From Sphingomonas psychrolutea (lineage in GTDB: Bacteria; Pseudomonadota; Alphaproteobacteria; Sphingomonadales; Sphingomonadaceae): a stretch of 64,000 nucleotides of DNA. The notes under the pieces were generated by a model. That model worked only from the letters and a program-made list of their open reading frames with translations. It was not told where the DNA came from and ran no database searches. Positions 37,281 to 47,453 of this stretch are shown piece by piece. A program made the position numbers and the translations under genes. Where the stretch lies: the NCBI RefSeq assembly GCF_014636175.1, contig NZ_BMDW01000019.1, forward strand, positions 1-64,000, read 5' to 3'. Positions within the stretch are counted from its first letter, which is position 1. Every line of letters starts with the position of its first letter.

Positions 37281-38408
37281 ATGCTGTTCCTGCTTGCCGC
37301 GGCGGTGACGCCAGTACCGACCGACTATCGCGTGCCCGCCAACTGGCTGTGCCGCCCCGGTCGGGCGGATGCCTGTGCTGGCGACATCGCCGCCACGATC
37401 GTCGCGCTTGATGGAACGCAAACGGTCGAACCCGCCGCCAAGCGCGCGGCCCCGAAGGCGGATTGCTTCTATGTCTATCCCACCACATCGATGGACCCGA
37501 CGCCGCATAGCGATTTGATCGCGGGCGATGGCGAAACGGGGATGGCCGCGTCGCAAGCGGCACCGTTTCGTAGCGCGTGCCGGGTGTTTGCGCCGCTCTA
37601 CCGGAGTGTTACGCTGCCTGCGCTGCGCGCCGCGATGCGCACCGGCACGCGGCTCTCCGGCGCCGATTTCGAGCTGCCTTATGCCGATGTCCGCGCGGCG
37701 TTTCGTGCGTATCTGACGCGGGACAATCACGGGCGGCCGTTCGCGCTGATCGGCCACAGCCAGGGGTCGGCGCTGTTGAAGCGGCTGGTGATCGAGGAAA
37801 TCGACGACAAGCCGATCCAGCGGCAAATGCTCTCGGCGATCCTGCCGGGAACGGCCGTGCTGGTCCCGCGCGGGCGCGATGTTGGCGGCGACCTGAAGTC
37901 CGTTCCGCTGTGCCGCGCGGCGACGCAGACTGGCTGCGTCGTCACCTGGGCGAGCTACCGCGACACCAATCCGCCGCCCGCCAATGCCTTGTTCGGACGC
38001 GCAGGCGGGTCCGATCTGGTGGCAGGCTGCACCAATCCCGCGCACCTCACCGGCGGCGTGGCGCCACTCGATCCGCTGCTCGGCTTTCCGTGGTGGCGGG
38101 GCGGCGTCGCGCAGTTCAAGCAACCGGCGATCTGGGCCGCGCGGGGCAAGCCCGTCGGTACGCGTTTCGTGCGGATGCCGGGGCTGTTGTCGGGCGCATG
38201 CGTCGCGCGCGGCGATGTCCGCTATCTGGCGGTGCAGGTGACGCCGGGTGCCGCGACCGATCTGGTCGCCGCGACGGTCGGCCCAGACACGGTCGGCGAC
38301 ACTGCTTATCCCGATTGGGGCTTCCACGTGATCGACATCGCCATCGTCGAACGCGATTTGATCCGGCTGGTCGCGGCGCAGAGCGCGGCGTGGCACAAAA
38401 GAAAATAG
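37281..38408 (+). CDS. DUF3089 alpha/beta-hydrolase-like protein
   Basis: A 375-residue protein. After a short hydrophobic start (MLFLLAAAVTPVP) it has DCFYVYPTTSMDP, the DUF3089 hallmark, then ALIGHSQGSALLKRL, with Ser160 in a GHSQG nucleophile elbow. This family looks like lipases or esterases, but no substrate is known. Cysteines at 24, 32, 62 and 100 could form disulfides in the periplasm. ATG 37281 was chosen with an AAGGA site six bases away; a TTG two codons upstream is less likely. It is only 10 bases after purU but seems unrelated to that pathway. Confidence 0.83.
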   Translation: MLFLLAAAVTPVPTDYRVPANWLCRPGRADACAGDIAATIVALDGTQTVEPAAKRAAPKADCFYVYPTTSMDPTPHSDLIAGDGETGMAASQAAPFRSACRVFAPLYRSVTLPALRAAMRTGTRLSGADFELPYADVRAAFRAYLTRDNHGRPFALIGHSQGSALLKRLVIEEIDDKPIQRQMLSAILPGTAVLVPRGRDVGGDLKSVPLCRAATQTGCVVTWASYRDTNPPPANALFGRAGGSDLVAGCTNPAHLTGGVAPLDPLLGFPWWRGGVAQFKQPAIWAARGKPVGTRFVRMPGLLSGACVARGDVRYLAVQVTPGAATDLVAATVGPDTVGDTAYPDWGFHVIDIAIVERDLIRLVAAQSAAWHKRK

Positions 38409-38427
38409 GGGACGGTTGCCCGCCCCC
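38395..38427 (-). terminator. Intrinsic terminator of the TonB receptor at 38456
   Basis: Read on the minus strand, a GGGG-CGG hairpin (8-base arms with one G-U pair, 4-base loop) is followed by TATTTTCTTTT. The hairpin and T-run extend into the last codons of the convergent DUF3089 gene. Confidence 0.65.
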
Positions 38428-38455
38428 CATCTTCATTCCTCACTTTACGAAACGG

Positions 38456-40954
38456 TCAGAACTTAACCTTCGCCCGCAGCCCGATCGTGCGTGGACGTGC
38501 CAGCGTGTTGCGGCTGCCGGCCTGATAGACCTGATAATAGGTCGCGCGCGCGATGTTGGTTACCGTCACGCCGTCGGCGAGGTTGTTGCCGTACACACCG
38601 AATTCGAACTGGCCGATATTGTACGTCGCCGATGCGCTGAGATTGTGAGATTCGGGGATCACGGCAAAGGTCTGGCTCGGTCCGGTCGCGGTCAATTTGC
38701 CCCCGGTCAGCGTCGTCGAGAAGTTGTTGAAGGTGGTGTTCTGCGACGATTGATATTGATAGCCGAGCTGTAAATGCAAATCGCCGTGGCCAACCGGGCG
38801 ATCGTAGAACGCCTGGAAGTTCGCGGTATATTTCGGATAATAAGGCGTGCGATCCCCATCGAACGCACCCACCGTCGGAATATCCCCATTGGCCTTCGAA
38901 TCGTTGATCGAACCGCTGAGCGACAATGTCAGTTCGGGCGTCGCCTTGATCATCGTTTCGAGCTCGAGGCCCTTGCTGGTGATCTTGCCCTTATTGTCGG
39001 TGAAGAAATACGAGCAGTTCAGCCGCAACCGCGTCTGCACATCGGACCAGTCGATATAATACGCACTGGCGTTGAGCGTGATGCGGCCGCCTGCCAGCTT
39101 CGCTTTCTCGCCGATCGTATAGTTCCACAATTTGTCGGGGCCGAAGGTCAGCGGCGCTGCGGTATAACCATAGGAGGCCAGATTGCTCGCGCACTGCCCG
39201 GCAATGCCCGCAGTCCCGATCGGCACCGGCTGATTGCCGCCGCCATAGCGGAAGCCCTTGGCGACTTCGCCATAGACCAGGAAATCGTCATTGACCTTGT
39301 ACGAGATATTGCCGCGCGGGTTGAACCCATTCGACTTCAGCGTCGCATTGGTTGTCAGCGGCACGTGGTTGACGACGCCGTAAAAGCCACTTTCGAACAG
39401 GTAATATTTTTCCTTAAAGTTGAAATAGCGCACGCCCGCGGTCAGATCGAGCCGGTCGGTGACGTGCCACGTACCATCGGCATAAGCGGCGAACTGATGC
39501 TCGTTGACGTCCTGCAGGCCCGAGAAGATGTCGTTCGGCTGGAACGCGCCATCGACCGTCTGCGAATTATACTTGCCGCCGGGCACCGCGAACGGGCCGT
39601 AGAAATAATTGACATAGGACAGCGTATCGAAGCCTGCCGTGGGAATGTCCTGCCGCAAATGGCGGTCCTGCTGTTCGTAGAACACGCCGACCGTCCATTT
39701 CAGCGGGCCGCCGCTCTTCGAGACGAGCCGCGCCTCGCCCATATAGTCCTTCAGTTTCTGGTCGATCTGATACAATTCGGCCGGCAGCGAACGCGCGAGA
39801 TTGTCGCTATACGCGGTCGGCGCTTCGAACAACGGATAGGTGTTGGTCTGCGGCGTCAGCGCCGAACCGTAATCCTGGAAGAAATAGCCGATCTGCGGCT
39901 CGACCGACGCATCGAAGCCGATCGCACGATCGGTATAGGCCCCCGTCACGATCAGATTGGCAAAGCCCGCATCGTAATCCGCACCGAGCTGATACAGCCG
40001 GAACCGGTCATCGGTGCCCTCGGGGCCATTGGTCAGGACCGTGTAGGGCGCGAGACCGCTGAACGCGGAATTGAGACCGCGCGCGATGCTGCGTTCATAG
40101 GTGATGCTGCCATCGACCGTCAGATCGGGGCTGGGGGTCCAGCGCACCGCGACGCGACCCTGATAGGTGTTGTTGCTATTAGCGTTCTGCTTATTGCGCA
40201 AACCGATATTGTCGATGAAGCCGCCATCGCGCCCGACATAGAAATTCGCGCGGACGGCGAGCGTGTCGGAGACGATCGGCAGGTTGATCATGCCGCGGAT
40301 GTTGTAGCTGGCAGCCCCATGTTCGGTCGTGGCGACGCCCGCCTCGGCGGTGCCGAAGGTCTTGGTAAGACTTGGCTTGGCGGTGACGAAGCGGATCGTG
40401 CCCGCCATCGATCCGGCGCCGAACAGCGTGCCTTGCGGCCCGCGCAGGATTTCGACGCGTTCGAGATCATAGACCTTCAAATCGGGCGTCTGGCCCTGCA
40501 CCGAGATCGGCGTATCGTCGAGATAGACCGCGACGAGGCTGCGATCCGACGTATCCGACGTGGCATAGCCGCCCGTCGAAAGACCGCGCATGTTGAATTT
40601 GTTGAACCCCGGCGCACCCTCGGTGATCGACAGCGACGGCGTGAATTTGGCGAGATCGGACAGATTGCCCTGACCCGATTTGGTGATCTGATCGATGTTC
40701 ACCACCGAGACCGCGATTGGCACCTTCTGGAGCGATTCGGCACCCGAACGGCTGGCGGTGACGACGATGTCGGTCAATTCATCCTTGGCCGGCGCTGCCG
40801 GAGCGGCCTGGGCTGCAGCAGCGGCGGCAGGATCGGGTGCGGCGAAGGCGGCGCTGGGTGCGACCAGCGCGAGGCTGGCACCCGATGCCAGCAACAACGC
40901 CAGCAAGGACGTGCGCCGACCGAAATTCTCGGTCTGGTGATGCGAAGTCGTCAT
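38456..40954 (-). CDS. TonB-dependent receptor
   Basis: An 832-residue outer-membrane receptor. A long signal region (SLLALLLASGASLALVAPSA ending AFAAP) is followed by an Ala/Pro-rich linker, then ELTDIVVTASRSGAESLQKVP and the plug motif VERVEILRGPQGTLFGAGSMAG. The barrel ends in GLRAKVKF with terminal Phe. ATG 40954 follows AAGGGGGAATC on the minus strand. It stands alone, with the TPR-sulfotransferase upstream on the same strand after 165 bases. The ligand is unknown. Confidence 0.93.
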   Translation of the reverse strand: MTTSHHQTENFGRRTSLLALLLASGASLALVAPSAAFAAPDPAAAAAAQAAPAAPAKDELTDIVVTASRSGAESLQKVPIAVSVVNIDQITKSGQGNLSDLAKFTPSLSITEGAPGFNKFNMRGLSTGGYATSDTSDRSLVAVYLDDTPISVQGQTPDLKVYDLERVEILRGPQGTLFGAGSMAGTIRFVTAKPSLTKTFGTAEAGVATTEHGAASYNIRGMINLPIVSDTLAVRANFYVGRDGGFIDNIGLRNKQNANSNNTYQGRVAVRWTPSPDLTVDGSITYERSIARGLNSAFSGLAPYTVLTNGPEGTDDRFRLYQLGADYDAGFANLIVTGAYTDRAIGFDASVEPQIGYFFQDYGSALTPQTNTYPLFEAPTAYSDNLARSLPAELYQIDQKLKDYMGEARLVSKSGGPLKWTVGVFYEQQDRHLRQDIPTAGFDTLSYVNYFYGPFAVPGGKYNSQTVDGAFQPNDIFSGLQDVNEHQFAAYADGTWHVTDRLDLTAGVRYFNFKEKYYLFESGFYGVVNHVPLTTNATLKSNGFNPRGNISYKVNDDFLVYGEVAKGFRYGGGNQPVPIGTAGIAGQCASNLASYGYTAAPLTFGPDKLWNYTIGEKAKLAGGRITLNASAYYIDWSDVQTRLRLNCSYFFTDNKGKITSKGLELETMIKATPELTLSLSGSINDSKANGDIPTVGAFDGDRTPYYPKYTANFQAFYDRPVGHGDLHLQLGYQYQSSQNTTFNNFSTTLTGGKLTATGPSQTFAVIPESHNLSASATYNIGQFEFGVYGNNLADGVTVTNIARATYYQVYQAGSRNTLARPRTIGLRAKVKF

Positions 40955-41119
40955 GATTCCCCCTTATCGAACAAACTCGTCAAAGCGTCGTACCGTCGCT
41001 CGGGGCTGCATGGCCCTCGCGCTGACGGACGATTGGAGGTGCCCCCCATTTACAGAGGCTCATCCCATTCGTGGCAAGCGCAAAGCAAAATTACTGGATA
41101 GGGGCATCCAATATTGCGA

Positions 41120-43099
41120 TCATGGCCGATCTGCAGGCCCGTTGGCAAGCGCGCCGAGTGCGGACTTAAGCGGAACAAGCCACGGATCGAAGTGCCGCCA
41201 CTGATCGAGCCCGTCGCGAAAGATCGGGCGGCGGACCTGTTCGGAACTGGGCGTGCGCACCGCGCGGTCGTTGTCGAAGAAGCTCAGGCAGGCGGGTTCG
41301 AACGCCAGTCCGACATGATCGAGCAAGCGCCGCACTTCGCGCTCGGGCGCATCGACCAGCGCTTCGTACGACAGGCGGTGAACACGCCCGGGCAGGACCG
41401 CATCGAAATGCGCCATCAGCGCGACGTAATCCGCAAAGTAGCGCCCGAGATCGCCGAGGTCGTAACTATAGCCCTGCCCCGCTGCAAAACCCTGTTTGAA
41501 CAGCGACACGCAGCAGGCCAGCGGATGGCGCCGGACATCGATGATCCGCGCGTTGGGCAGGATCAGGTGGATCAGGCCGATATGCAGGACATTGCCGGGA
41601 AATTTGTCGACAAAATGCGCGCGGTCGGTGGCGCGACGCGCGCGGGTGCGGTCGAGATAAGCGGCCCCGAGATCGGCAAAAACCGCCAGCGGCAAGCGCG
41701 CCAGGGTGTGCGGATAGTCACCCTCTGCACCCGCCACTTGTAAGGCGAGCGCAGTGATGTCGGGCAATTCCGACAAGCCCTCGACCCCGCTGTGGCTGGC
41801 CAGAATTTGCTCGACCAGCGTCGATCCCGAGCGCGGCATGCCCAGCACGAAGATCGGATCGGGCGCGCCGCAGCCTGAACCCGCGCGGTTGGCGAAGAAG
41901 GTCGTGCTGTAGGTGGCAATGCTGCGCTGCACGAAGGCAGTGTGCGCGGCGGCATCGTGCGGATTGGCGGCGCGGCGGGCGGCGTTGGCCTGTTCGTAAC
42001 TGGCAAAGGCGGGTTCGTACTCCGCCGCATCCTCCAGCGCCTTGCCAAGCGCGAAATGGAGATAGGCCCGATCATCGGTGCCGAGATCGCCGCCACCCAG
42101 CAACACCCGCATCGCGGCGACATCGTCGCCTTCGAAGCGCCAGGTCTTGAGATTGGCGAGGCTCCAATAGGCCTCGCCGAAGCGCGGATTGAGCGTGATC
42201 GCGCGGCGATAGGCCGCCACCGCATCGGCTTGCTGCCCCACGCTGCGCAACGCATGGCCGTAAGCGTGCCAGAGCCGGGGATCGTCGGGTCGCGCGGCGA
42301 GCGCGGCTGCGAATGCAGCCACCGCTTCGCGTTCGCGCCCCAAGTGCATCAGGATGCTGCCATGAAGCGCACCCACCATCGGCGACGCCGCACCAGCCAA
42401 CAAGACCGGCCCCAGCTCGGCCAACGCCTCAGGAAAGCGTTCCAGCCGCAAGAGCAGGATCGCACGGTGAAGGCGCGCCGGCGGGTAATTGGGGGCAGCA
42501 GCGACCGCACGCGCCAGCAGGCTTTCCGCGACCGCATCGCGCCCTGCGCGCACCGCGACGTCGGCGATCAGCCGCAGCGCCGCCGGATCGTTAAAATCGA
42601 TCCCGAAGCGCGCGCGCAACGCGTCGCCTGCGGCCCTAGCCGGTGCGTCGATCCACGCCAGCACCGCCGCGACCAGCGCCGCATCGCCGACACTGCCCGG
42701 CAGCAAGCGCGCCTGCGCATCTGCCGCCCGCGCCGGATCGACCAAGCCATAAAGGTCGCCCAGCGCATGCCAGGCGAGCGATGCCCGCGGATCGGCCGCG
42801 GTTGCGCGCTCGAGCGCCGCGACCGCCTCGACGGCGCACCCCAACATCGCGAGCGCCATGCCCTGCTCATAGTGCAGCCCCCATGCGCCGGGTCGCGCGG
42901 CGGCGAGCGGGGCGAGGATGTCGAGCGCGGCAGCCACCTCCCCGCTCCGCCGCAGCGCCGCCCCCAACAGGAAGCGCACCTCGAACGATGGCGGCAACGC
43001 ACGCGCCAGCGTCGCGGCCGCGCGCGGATCGATTCCGAGCAGCGCCTTGGCTTGCCCGATCCTGCTCGCCACATCGCGCTGATCGTCGGGCCGGGCCAT
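41120..43099 (-). CDS. TPR-repeat sulfotransferase
   Basis: A 659-residue protein. The first 390 residues are Ala-rich helical tetratricopeptide-like repeats (for example HALGDLYGLVDPARAADAQA and AYWSLANLKTWRFEGDDVAA). A sulfotransferase domain follows, with the PAPS loop VLGMPRSGSTLVEQIL at about residue 420 and DVRRHPLACCVSLFKQGF as the 3'-phosphate segment. TPR-sulfotransferases often sit beside TonB receptors in sphingomonads, as here. No signal peptide is seen. ATG 43099; the gene is divergent from the CocE-type hydrolase. The acceptor is unknown. Confidence 0.88.
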   Translation of the reverse strand: MARPDDQRDVASRIGQAKALLGIDPRAAATLARALPPSFEVRFLLGAALRRSGEVAAALDILAPLAAARPGAWGLHYEQGMALAMLGCAVEAVAALERATAADPRASLAWHALGDLYGLVDPARAADAQARLLPGSVGDAALVAAVLAWIDAPARAAGDALRARFGIDFNDPAALRLIADVAVRAGRDAVAESLLARAVAAAPNYPPARLHRAILLLRLERFPEALAELGPVLLAGAASPMVGALHGSILMHLGREREAVAAFAAALAARPDDPRLWHAYGHALRSVGQQADAVAAYRRAITLNPRFGEAYWSLANLKTWRFEGDDVAAMRVLLGGGDLGTDDRAYLHFALGKALEDAAEYEPAFASYEQANAARRAANPHDAAAHTAFVQRSIATYSTTFFANRAGSGCGAPDPIFVLGMPRSGSTLVEQILASHSGVEGLSELPDITALALQVAGAEGDYPHTLARLPLAVFADLGAAYLDRTRARRATDRAHFVDKFPGNVLHIGLIHLILPNARIIDVRRHPLACCVSLFKQGFAAGQGYSYDLGDLGRYFADYVALMAHFDAVLPGRVHRLSYEALVDAPEREVRRLLDHVGLAFEPACLSFFDNDRAVRTPSSEQVRRPIFRDGLDQWRHFDPWLVPLKSALGALANGPADRP

Positions 43100-43210
43100 C
43101 GCCCAACCTCTATGCGCGCGCCTCGCGAAAATCTATCGTCGCGTCGTAACACGGCATTGGCGGCGTGCGGCGCGCCATTCGCGGTAAGGTGTCAGGGGGA
43201 ACAGGATAGG

Positions 43211-45277
43211 ATGTCGGGATCACGCCGCGACTTTCTCGCCGCCACGCTCGGCGGGATCGCGCTTGGGCGGAGCGCAGCGGGTGCCGCCGTCACTAAAACG
43301 CAATGGCCGCTGCCCCCTAAAACCGCCGTCAGGCATCTCGAGATCGTGCGCATCACCATGCGCGACGGGGTCGAATTGTGTGGTCAAATCTGGCTGCCGG
43401 CCGATGCCGACACCCACCCTGCCCCGGTCGTGCTCGAATATATCCCCTATCGCACACGCGACGCCTATTCCGCCCCCGATGCCTATTGGGGCAACACGTT
43501 GGCGAGCCACGGCATCGGCTTCGCGCGGATCGATCTACGCGGATCGGGCGATTCGGGCGGATTGCTGCGCGACGAATATCTCGCGCAAGAACAGGATGAC
43601 GCGGTCGAGATCATCGCCTGGCTCGCTGCCCAGCCCTGGTCGAACGGATCGGTCGGGATGCGCGGCATATCATGGGGCGGATTCTCGACATTGCAGACCG
43701 CGATGCGCAATCCGCCTGCGCTGAAGGCGATCATGCCGATGGCCTGTTCGGACCGGCGCTTCACCGACGATGCGCATTTTGTCGGCGGGTGCCTTGGCCT
43801 GACCAATTTCAAATGGGGCGCGAATTTCAAGGGCGTGATGGCCGCCCCGCCCGATCCTGCGGTGGCCGGCCCCGGCTGGGAAACGATGTGGCGCGAACGT
43901 CTCGAAGCCTCGCCCCCGAGCATCGCGCGCTGGACCGGGCATCAGCGCGAGGACGCCTATTGGCGGCACGGATCGCTGCATTTCGACTATGCCGCGATCC
44001 GTTGCCCCACCTATGTCGTTGGCGGTTGGGTCGATGCCTATGTCCATTCGGTGCCGCGCTTGCTCGAACGGCTGACCTGCCCGCGCAAGGCGCTGGTCGG
44101 GCCGTGGGGCCACACCTATGCCTGGGTCGGCGGCCCCGGCCCGGCGCTCGACTGGGCCTATGAGGAAATCCGCTGGTGGTCACACTGGCTGCGGCGCGCG
44201 CCAACAGGAATCATGGACGAGCCGATGCTGCGTTTCTACCAACCCGAGGCGACGCCCGCGCAATCGGCACCGGGTGCGACGCCGGGGGCGTGGAGCGCGG
44301 AAAGCGTCTGGCCATCCCCAAACGTCCACCAGCAGCGGCTGCATTTGACCGATGCCGGTCTGTCGCCGCGACCGGGTGCGGGAAAGCGCCGAACGCACCG
44401 ATCGAACAATGCCGTCGGGCTCGCGACACCTGAGTGGGTCCCGTTCGGTCAGGCCGAGATGCCGGGCGATCAGCGGCACGACGATGCGCTGTCGATCACC
44501 TACGACATGGCGCCGCTGCCCGCCGATGTGGAGCTGCTCGGCGTGCCTAGCGTGCGGCTGCGCGTCGCCGCCGACAAACCCGGCGCGCAAGTCGCGGTGC
44601 GGCTGTGCAAGGTGTTGCCCGATGGCACGTCGTGGCGGCTGGCGTACGGCATCCTTAACCTTACCCACCGTGACGGACATGCCGCCCCCAAGCCGCTGAT
44701 TCCGGGCAAGCTGGTCGATGTCGCGATCGACTTGGGCTTCGTCGCGCAGCGGCTCAAAGCTGGGGAGCGCTTGCGTATCGCGCTATCGGAGGGACTGTGG
44801 CCGCTTGTCTGGCCCTCGCCCGACGGGCCGACGCTGACGCTCGATCCGACCGCCAGCACGCTTATTGTGCCAATCCGCACGCCGCCGCTGCTCGAACCCG
44901 TCATGCCGATCGCCAGCGTCGCGATTGCACCCGATAAAGGCGATGTCGTCGTGACCACCACCGACCATGGCCGCATCACCGTAACGGGAACCTGGCCCGA
45001 CAAGAGCCGCACCTGCGCCAACGGCACGATCCTGTCGGGGTATGGCCCGAACACCGTCGCCACCATCACCGCGGGCGATCCCAATAGCGGTTCGTGGTCG
45101 GGCACCCGGATCAGCCGCTATCGCCGGGGCGCGTGGCATTGCGAGCTCCGCATCGGCTTTGCGCTGACTTCGACCGCGCGCGCCTTTACCGTGAGCGAGG
45201 AGCTTGCCGCGTTCAAGGATGGCATCGAAATCTTCCGGCGCAAGACGACCAACATCGTTCCGCGCGATCAGCTCTGA
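43211..45277 (+). CDS. CocE/NonD-family hydrolase (X-Pro dipeptidyl-peptidase-like)
   Basis: A 688-residue serine hydrolase. The N-terminus SRRDFLAATLGGIALG is a Tat signal. The alpha/beta-hydrolase domain has ITMRDGVELCGQIWLPAD and the nucleophile Ser154 in RGISWGGFS; a catalytic Asp probably lies near VGGWVDAYV and the His in VGPWGHTYAW. The C-terminal jelly-roll domain starts with VPFGQAEMPGDQRHDDALSI. Members cut X-Pro peptides, cocaine-like esters or beta-lactams. ATG 43211 follows AGGATAGG. It is divergent from the TPR-sulfotransferase with a 111-base gap. Confidence 0.9.
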   Translation: MSGSRRDFLAATLGGIALGRSAAGAAVTKTQWPLPPKTAVRHLEIVRITMRDGVELCGQIWLPADADTHPAPVVLEYIPYRTRDAYSAPDAYWGNTLASHGIGFARIDLRGSGDSGGLLRDEYLAQEQDDAVEIIAWLAAQPWSNGSVGMRGISWGGFSTLQTAMRNPPALKAIMPMACSDRRFTDDAHFVGGCLGLTNFKWGANFKGVMAAPPDPAVAGPGWETMWRERLEASPPSIARWTGHQREDAYWRHGSLHFDYAAIRCPTYVVGGWVDAYVHSVPRLLERLTCPRKALVGPWGHTYAWVGGPGPALDWAYEEIRWWSHWLRRAPTGIMDEPMLRFYQPEATPAQSAPGATPGAWSAESVWPSPNVHQQRLHLTDAGLSPRPGAGKRRTHRSNNAVGLATPEWVPFGQAEMPGDQRHDDALSITYDMAPLPADVELLGVPSVRLRVAADKPGAQVAVRLCKVLPDGTSWRLAYGILNLTHRDGHAAPKPLIPGKLVDVAIDLGFVAQRLKAGERLRIALSEGLWPLVWPSPDGPTLTLDPTASTLIVPIRTPPLLEPVMPIASVAIAPDKGDVVVTTTDHGRITVTGTWPDKSRTCANGTILSGYGPNTVATITAGDPNSGSWSGTRISRYRRGAWHCELRIGFALTSTARAFTVSEELAAFKDGIEIFRRKTTNIVPRDQL

Positions 45278-45381
45278 GCGACGGTTGCGCGGCGCTGGCC
45301 ATCCGCATCGGCGTCGCTTAAGCGCTGACGCTACGATAGCCGAATGATGGTCGCGCGCATCGTGGCGATGGGTAAAGATCG

Positions 45382-46059
45382 ATGAACGTCTTGATCGTTG
45401 AGGACGACTATCGCGCCGCCCGGCTGCTCGTCGCGGCACTGTCCGAGATCGGGTATGAAACGGTCGTTGCCGAAGACGGTCGCATCGCCCTGGCGCTGGC
45501 GAGCGCGCAAAGCTTCGATGCGGTGCTGCTCGATGTGATGCTGCCGCAGATCGACGGGGTTGCGGTGGCGCGCGCGCTGCGCGAACGTGGACTGAACGTA
45601 CCGATCCTGATGCTGACCGCGCTCGGCGATCTCGACGAGCGGCTCGCGGGGCTCGACGCGGGGGCCGACGATTATCTGGTCAAACCCGCAGAGCCGCTGG
45701 AAATCGACGCCCGGATCAAGGCGATCAAGCGTCGCGCCGAACGCACCAACGAAACCGGAGTCCTTCGCGCCGGCGATATCGAGGTCAATGAGATCAAATT
45801 CCGCGCGGTCCGCGGGCGGCGCGTGCTGGCACTGCCCAAGCTGGAATTTCAAGTGCTGTGCGAACTGGTGCGCAACCGCAACAGCGTCGTTACGCGGACG
45901 ATGTTCTATTCCAGCGTATGGGGATTTGATTTCGAGCCGACGACCAACATCGTCGAATCCTATATCCGCCGGGTGCGAGTGCAGCTGACCCTGGACGGCG
46001 AGGAAGACCCGATCGTAACGATCCGCGGCGTTGGCTATATGATGATCGGCGAAGGCTGA
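45382..46059 (+). CDS. OmpR-family response regulator
   Basis: A 225-residue regulator. The receiver domain has the acidic pair EDD at 7-9, phosphoacceptor Asp51 in LLDVMLPQIDG, Thr in MLTA and Lys in YLVKP. The C-terminal winged helix ends in NIVESYIRRVRVQL and ITIRGVGYM-type sequence (TIRGVGYMMIG). It is followed after one base by its sensor kinase. The target is unknown; the TonB receptor convergent with the pair is a candidate by proximity only. Confidence 0.95.
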   Translation: MNVLIVEDDYRAARLLVAALSEIGYETVVAEDGRIALALASAQSFDAVLLDVMLPQIDGVAVARALRERGLNVPILMLTALGDLDERLAGLDAGADDYLVKPAEPLEIDARIKAIKRRAERTNETGVLRAGDIEVNEIKFRAVRGRRVLALPKLEFQVLCELVRNRNSVVTRTMFYSSVWGFDFEPTTNIVESYIRRVRVQLTLDGEEDPIVTIRGVGYMMIGEG

Positions 46060-46060
46060 C

Positions 46061-47392
46061 ATGCCGCGCCGGTCGCTTCGCGGCATCGCGCTGATCTATG
46101 TGGGCTTGATCCTCGCGGCGTTACTCGCAGTGCGCGGTGCGAACTACGCCATCGCGCATCGCGCCCTCGGCATCGAAGTCGATCGGCGGCTGGTGCTTGA
46201 GGCCGACGACATCGCCCGCGCGGGCGCGCTGGACCGGATGATCGCGACGATCGACCGCGCGCAACGCGACCATGACAGTGCCGATCTGTTCTTCGCGTTG
46301 TTCGACCGCTCGGGCCGACAGGTCGGCGGCGCGTTGACGCTGCGACAGATCCCGCCGCTCGGCTATTCGGATTTCGACGAGCGCGCGGGCGTACCCGGGG
46401 TCGGCCACGGGCGTGCTTTAACCCGACGCGTGCCAAGCGGCGCAACACTGAGCGTGGTTTCGGACAATGACGGGATCGATCAGTTCGATGCGTTGATGTC
46501 GCGGGTCCAGCTGATCGGGCTTGCCCTGACCATGCTGATCGTGATCGGCGGTACCGCTGGGATGATGTGGGAAATCAGCCGGCGGCTGCGCTCGATGCAG
46601 CGCACGGTCGATGCCGTGATGGGCGGCGATTTCAGCAGCCGCGTGCCGCAAACCGGCACGGGCAGCGAATTCGACCGTCAGGCCGCCGCGTTCAATGCGA
46701 TGCTCGATCGGATCGGCGCGTTGATGAACGACATCCGCCATGCCGCAAAGGATGTGGCGCACGAATTGAAAAGCCCGCTCGCCCGGCTGCGCAACCGTTT
46801 GGCGGCGATCGAACGCCGATCGAGCGGCAACCCGCTGGCCCCGGAAATCGCAGATGCGCTCTCCGAAACCGATCAGGTGCTCGATCTGTTTGGAAGCCTG
46901 ATGCGGCTATGGGAGATTGAGGGTGGTCACCGCCGCCAGCGCTTCGAGCCGCTCGACCTCGCGGTGCTCGCCCATGAAGCATACGAATCGCTGACTCCGG
47001 TCGCTGAGGATTCCGGCCATGGCTTGACGCTGACCGGCGCGCGCGCAGCACCGCTGCGCGGCGAGCGCAATCTCTTGCGCCAACTGCTGGTCAATCTGAT
47101 CGAAAATGCGATCCGCCACACACCGCCCGGAACCGCGATCGAGCTGGGAGTTTTGCCACTGCCACAGGGCGCGCGTCTCATCGTCTCCGATCATGGACCC
47201 GGGATTCCGGCGGACCAGCACGCGCAGGTCATTCGTCGCTTTGGTCGGCTGGACACATCGGTCGAGGCGCCCGGTCTCGGCATCGGACTCACGCTGGTCG
47301 ACGCAATCGTGCGGCTGCATGGCGGAACGCTGGCGCTGGAAGACGCAGCACCGGGCCTGCGCGTCATCATCGATCTGCCGCGCGACCTATAG
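46061..47392 (+). CDS. Sensor histidine kinase
   Basis: A 443-residue membrane kinase. Two transmembrane helices (about 8-25 and 150-168) flank a periplasmic domain of about 125 residues. A HAMP domain follows, then the H-box DVAHELKSPLARLRNRL with phospho-acceptor His234, N-box NLIENAIRHT and G-boxes DHGPGIP and GLGIGLTLV. It phosphorylates the upstream response regulator. The short periplasmic domain has no recognisable ligand fold. The transcript ends at a clear hairpin shared with the convergent receptor. Confidence 0.94.
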   Translation: MPRRSLRGIALIYVGLILAALLAVRGANYAIAHRALGIEVDRRLVLEADDIARAGALDRMIATIDRAQRDHDSADLFFALFDRSGRQVGGALTLRQIPPLGYSDFDERAGVPGVGHGRALTRRVPSGATLSVVSDNDGIDQFDALMSRVQLIGLALTMLIVIGGTAGMMWEISRRLRSMQRTVDAVMGGDFSSRVPQTGTGSEFDRQAAAFNAMLDRIGALMNDIRHAAKDVAHELKSPLARLRNRLAAIERRSSGNPLAPEIADALSETDQVLDLFGSLMRLWEIEGGHRRQRFEPLDLAVLAHEAYESLTPVAEDSGHGLTLTGARAAPLRGERNLLRQLLVNLIENAIRHTPPGTAIELGVLPLPQGARLIVSDHGPGIPADQHAQVIRRFGRLDTSVEAPGLGIGLTLVDAIVRLHGGTLALEDAAPGLRVIIDLPRDL

Positions 47393-47393
47393 A

Positions 47394-47427
47394 AAACCCG
47401 GCCCGAGCCTACGCTCGAACCGGGTTT
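47394..47427. terminator. Bidirectional intrinsic terminator
   Basis: Stem AAACCCGG paired with CCGGGTTT, continuing after a 2-base bulge on each side to CGAGC paired with GCTCG around a CTAC loop. It lies just after the histidine kinase stop and before the end of the convergent TonB receptor. Confidence 0.85.
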
Positions 47428-47453
47428 CTACCGCCCTTGCAGGGGGTGAAGGA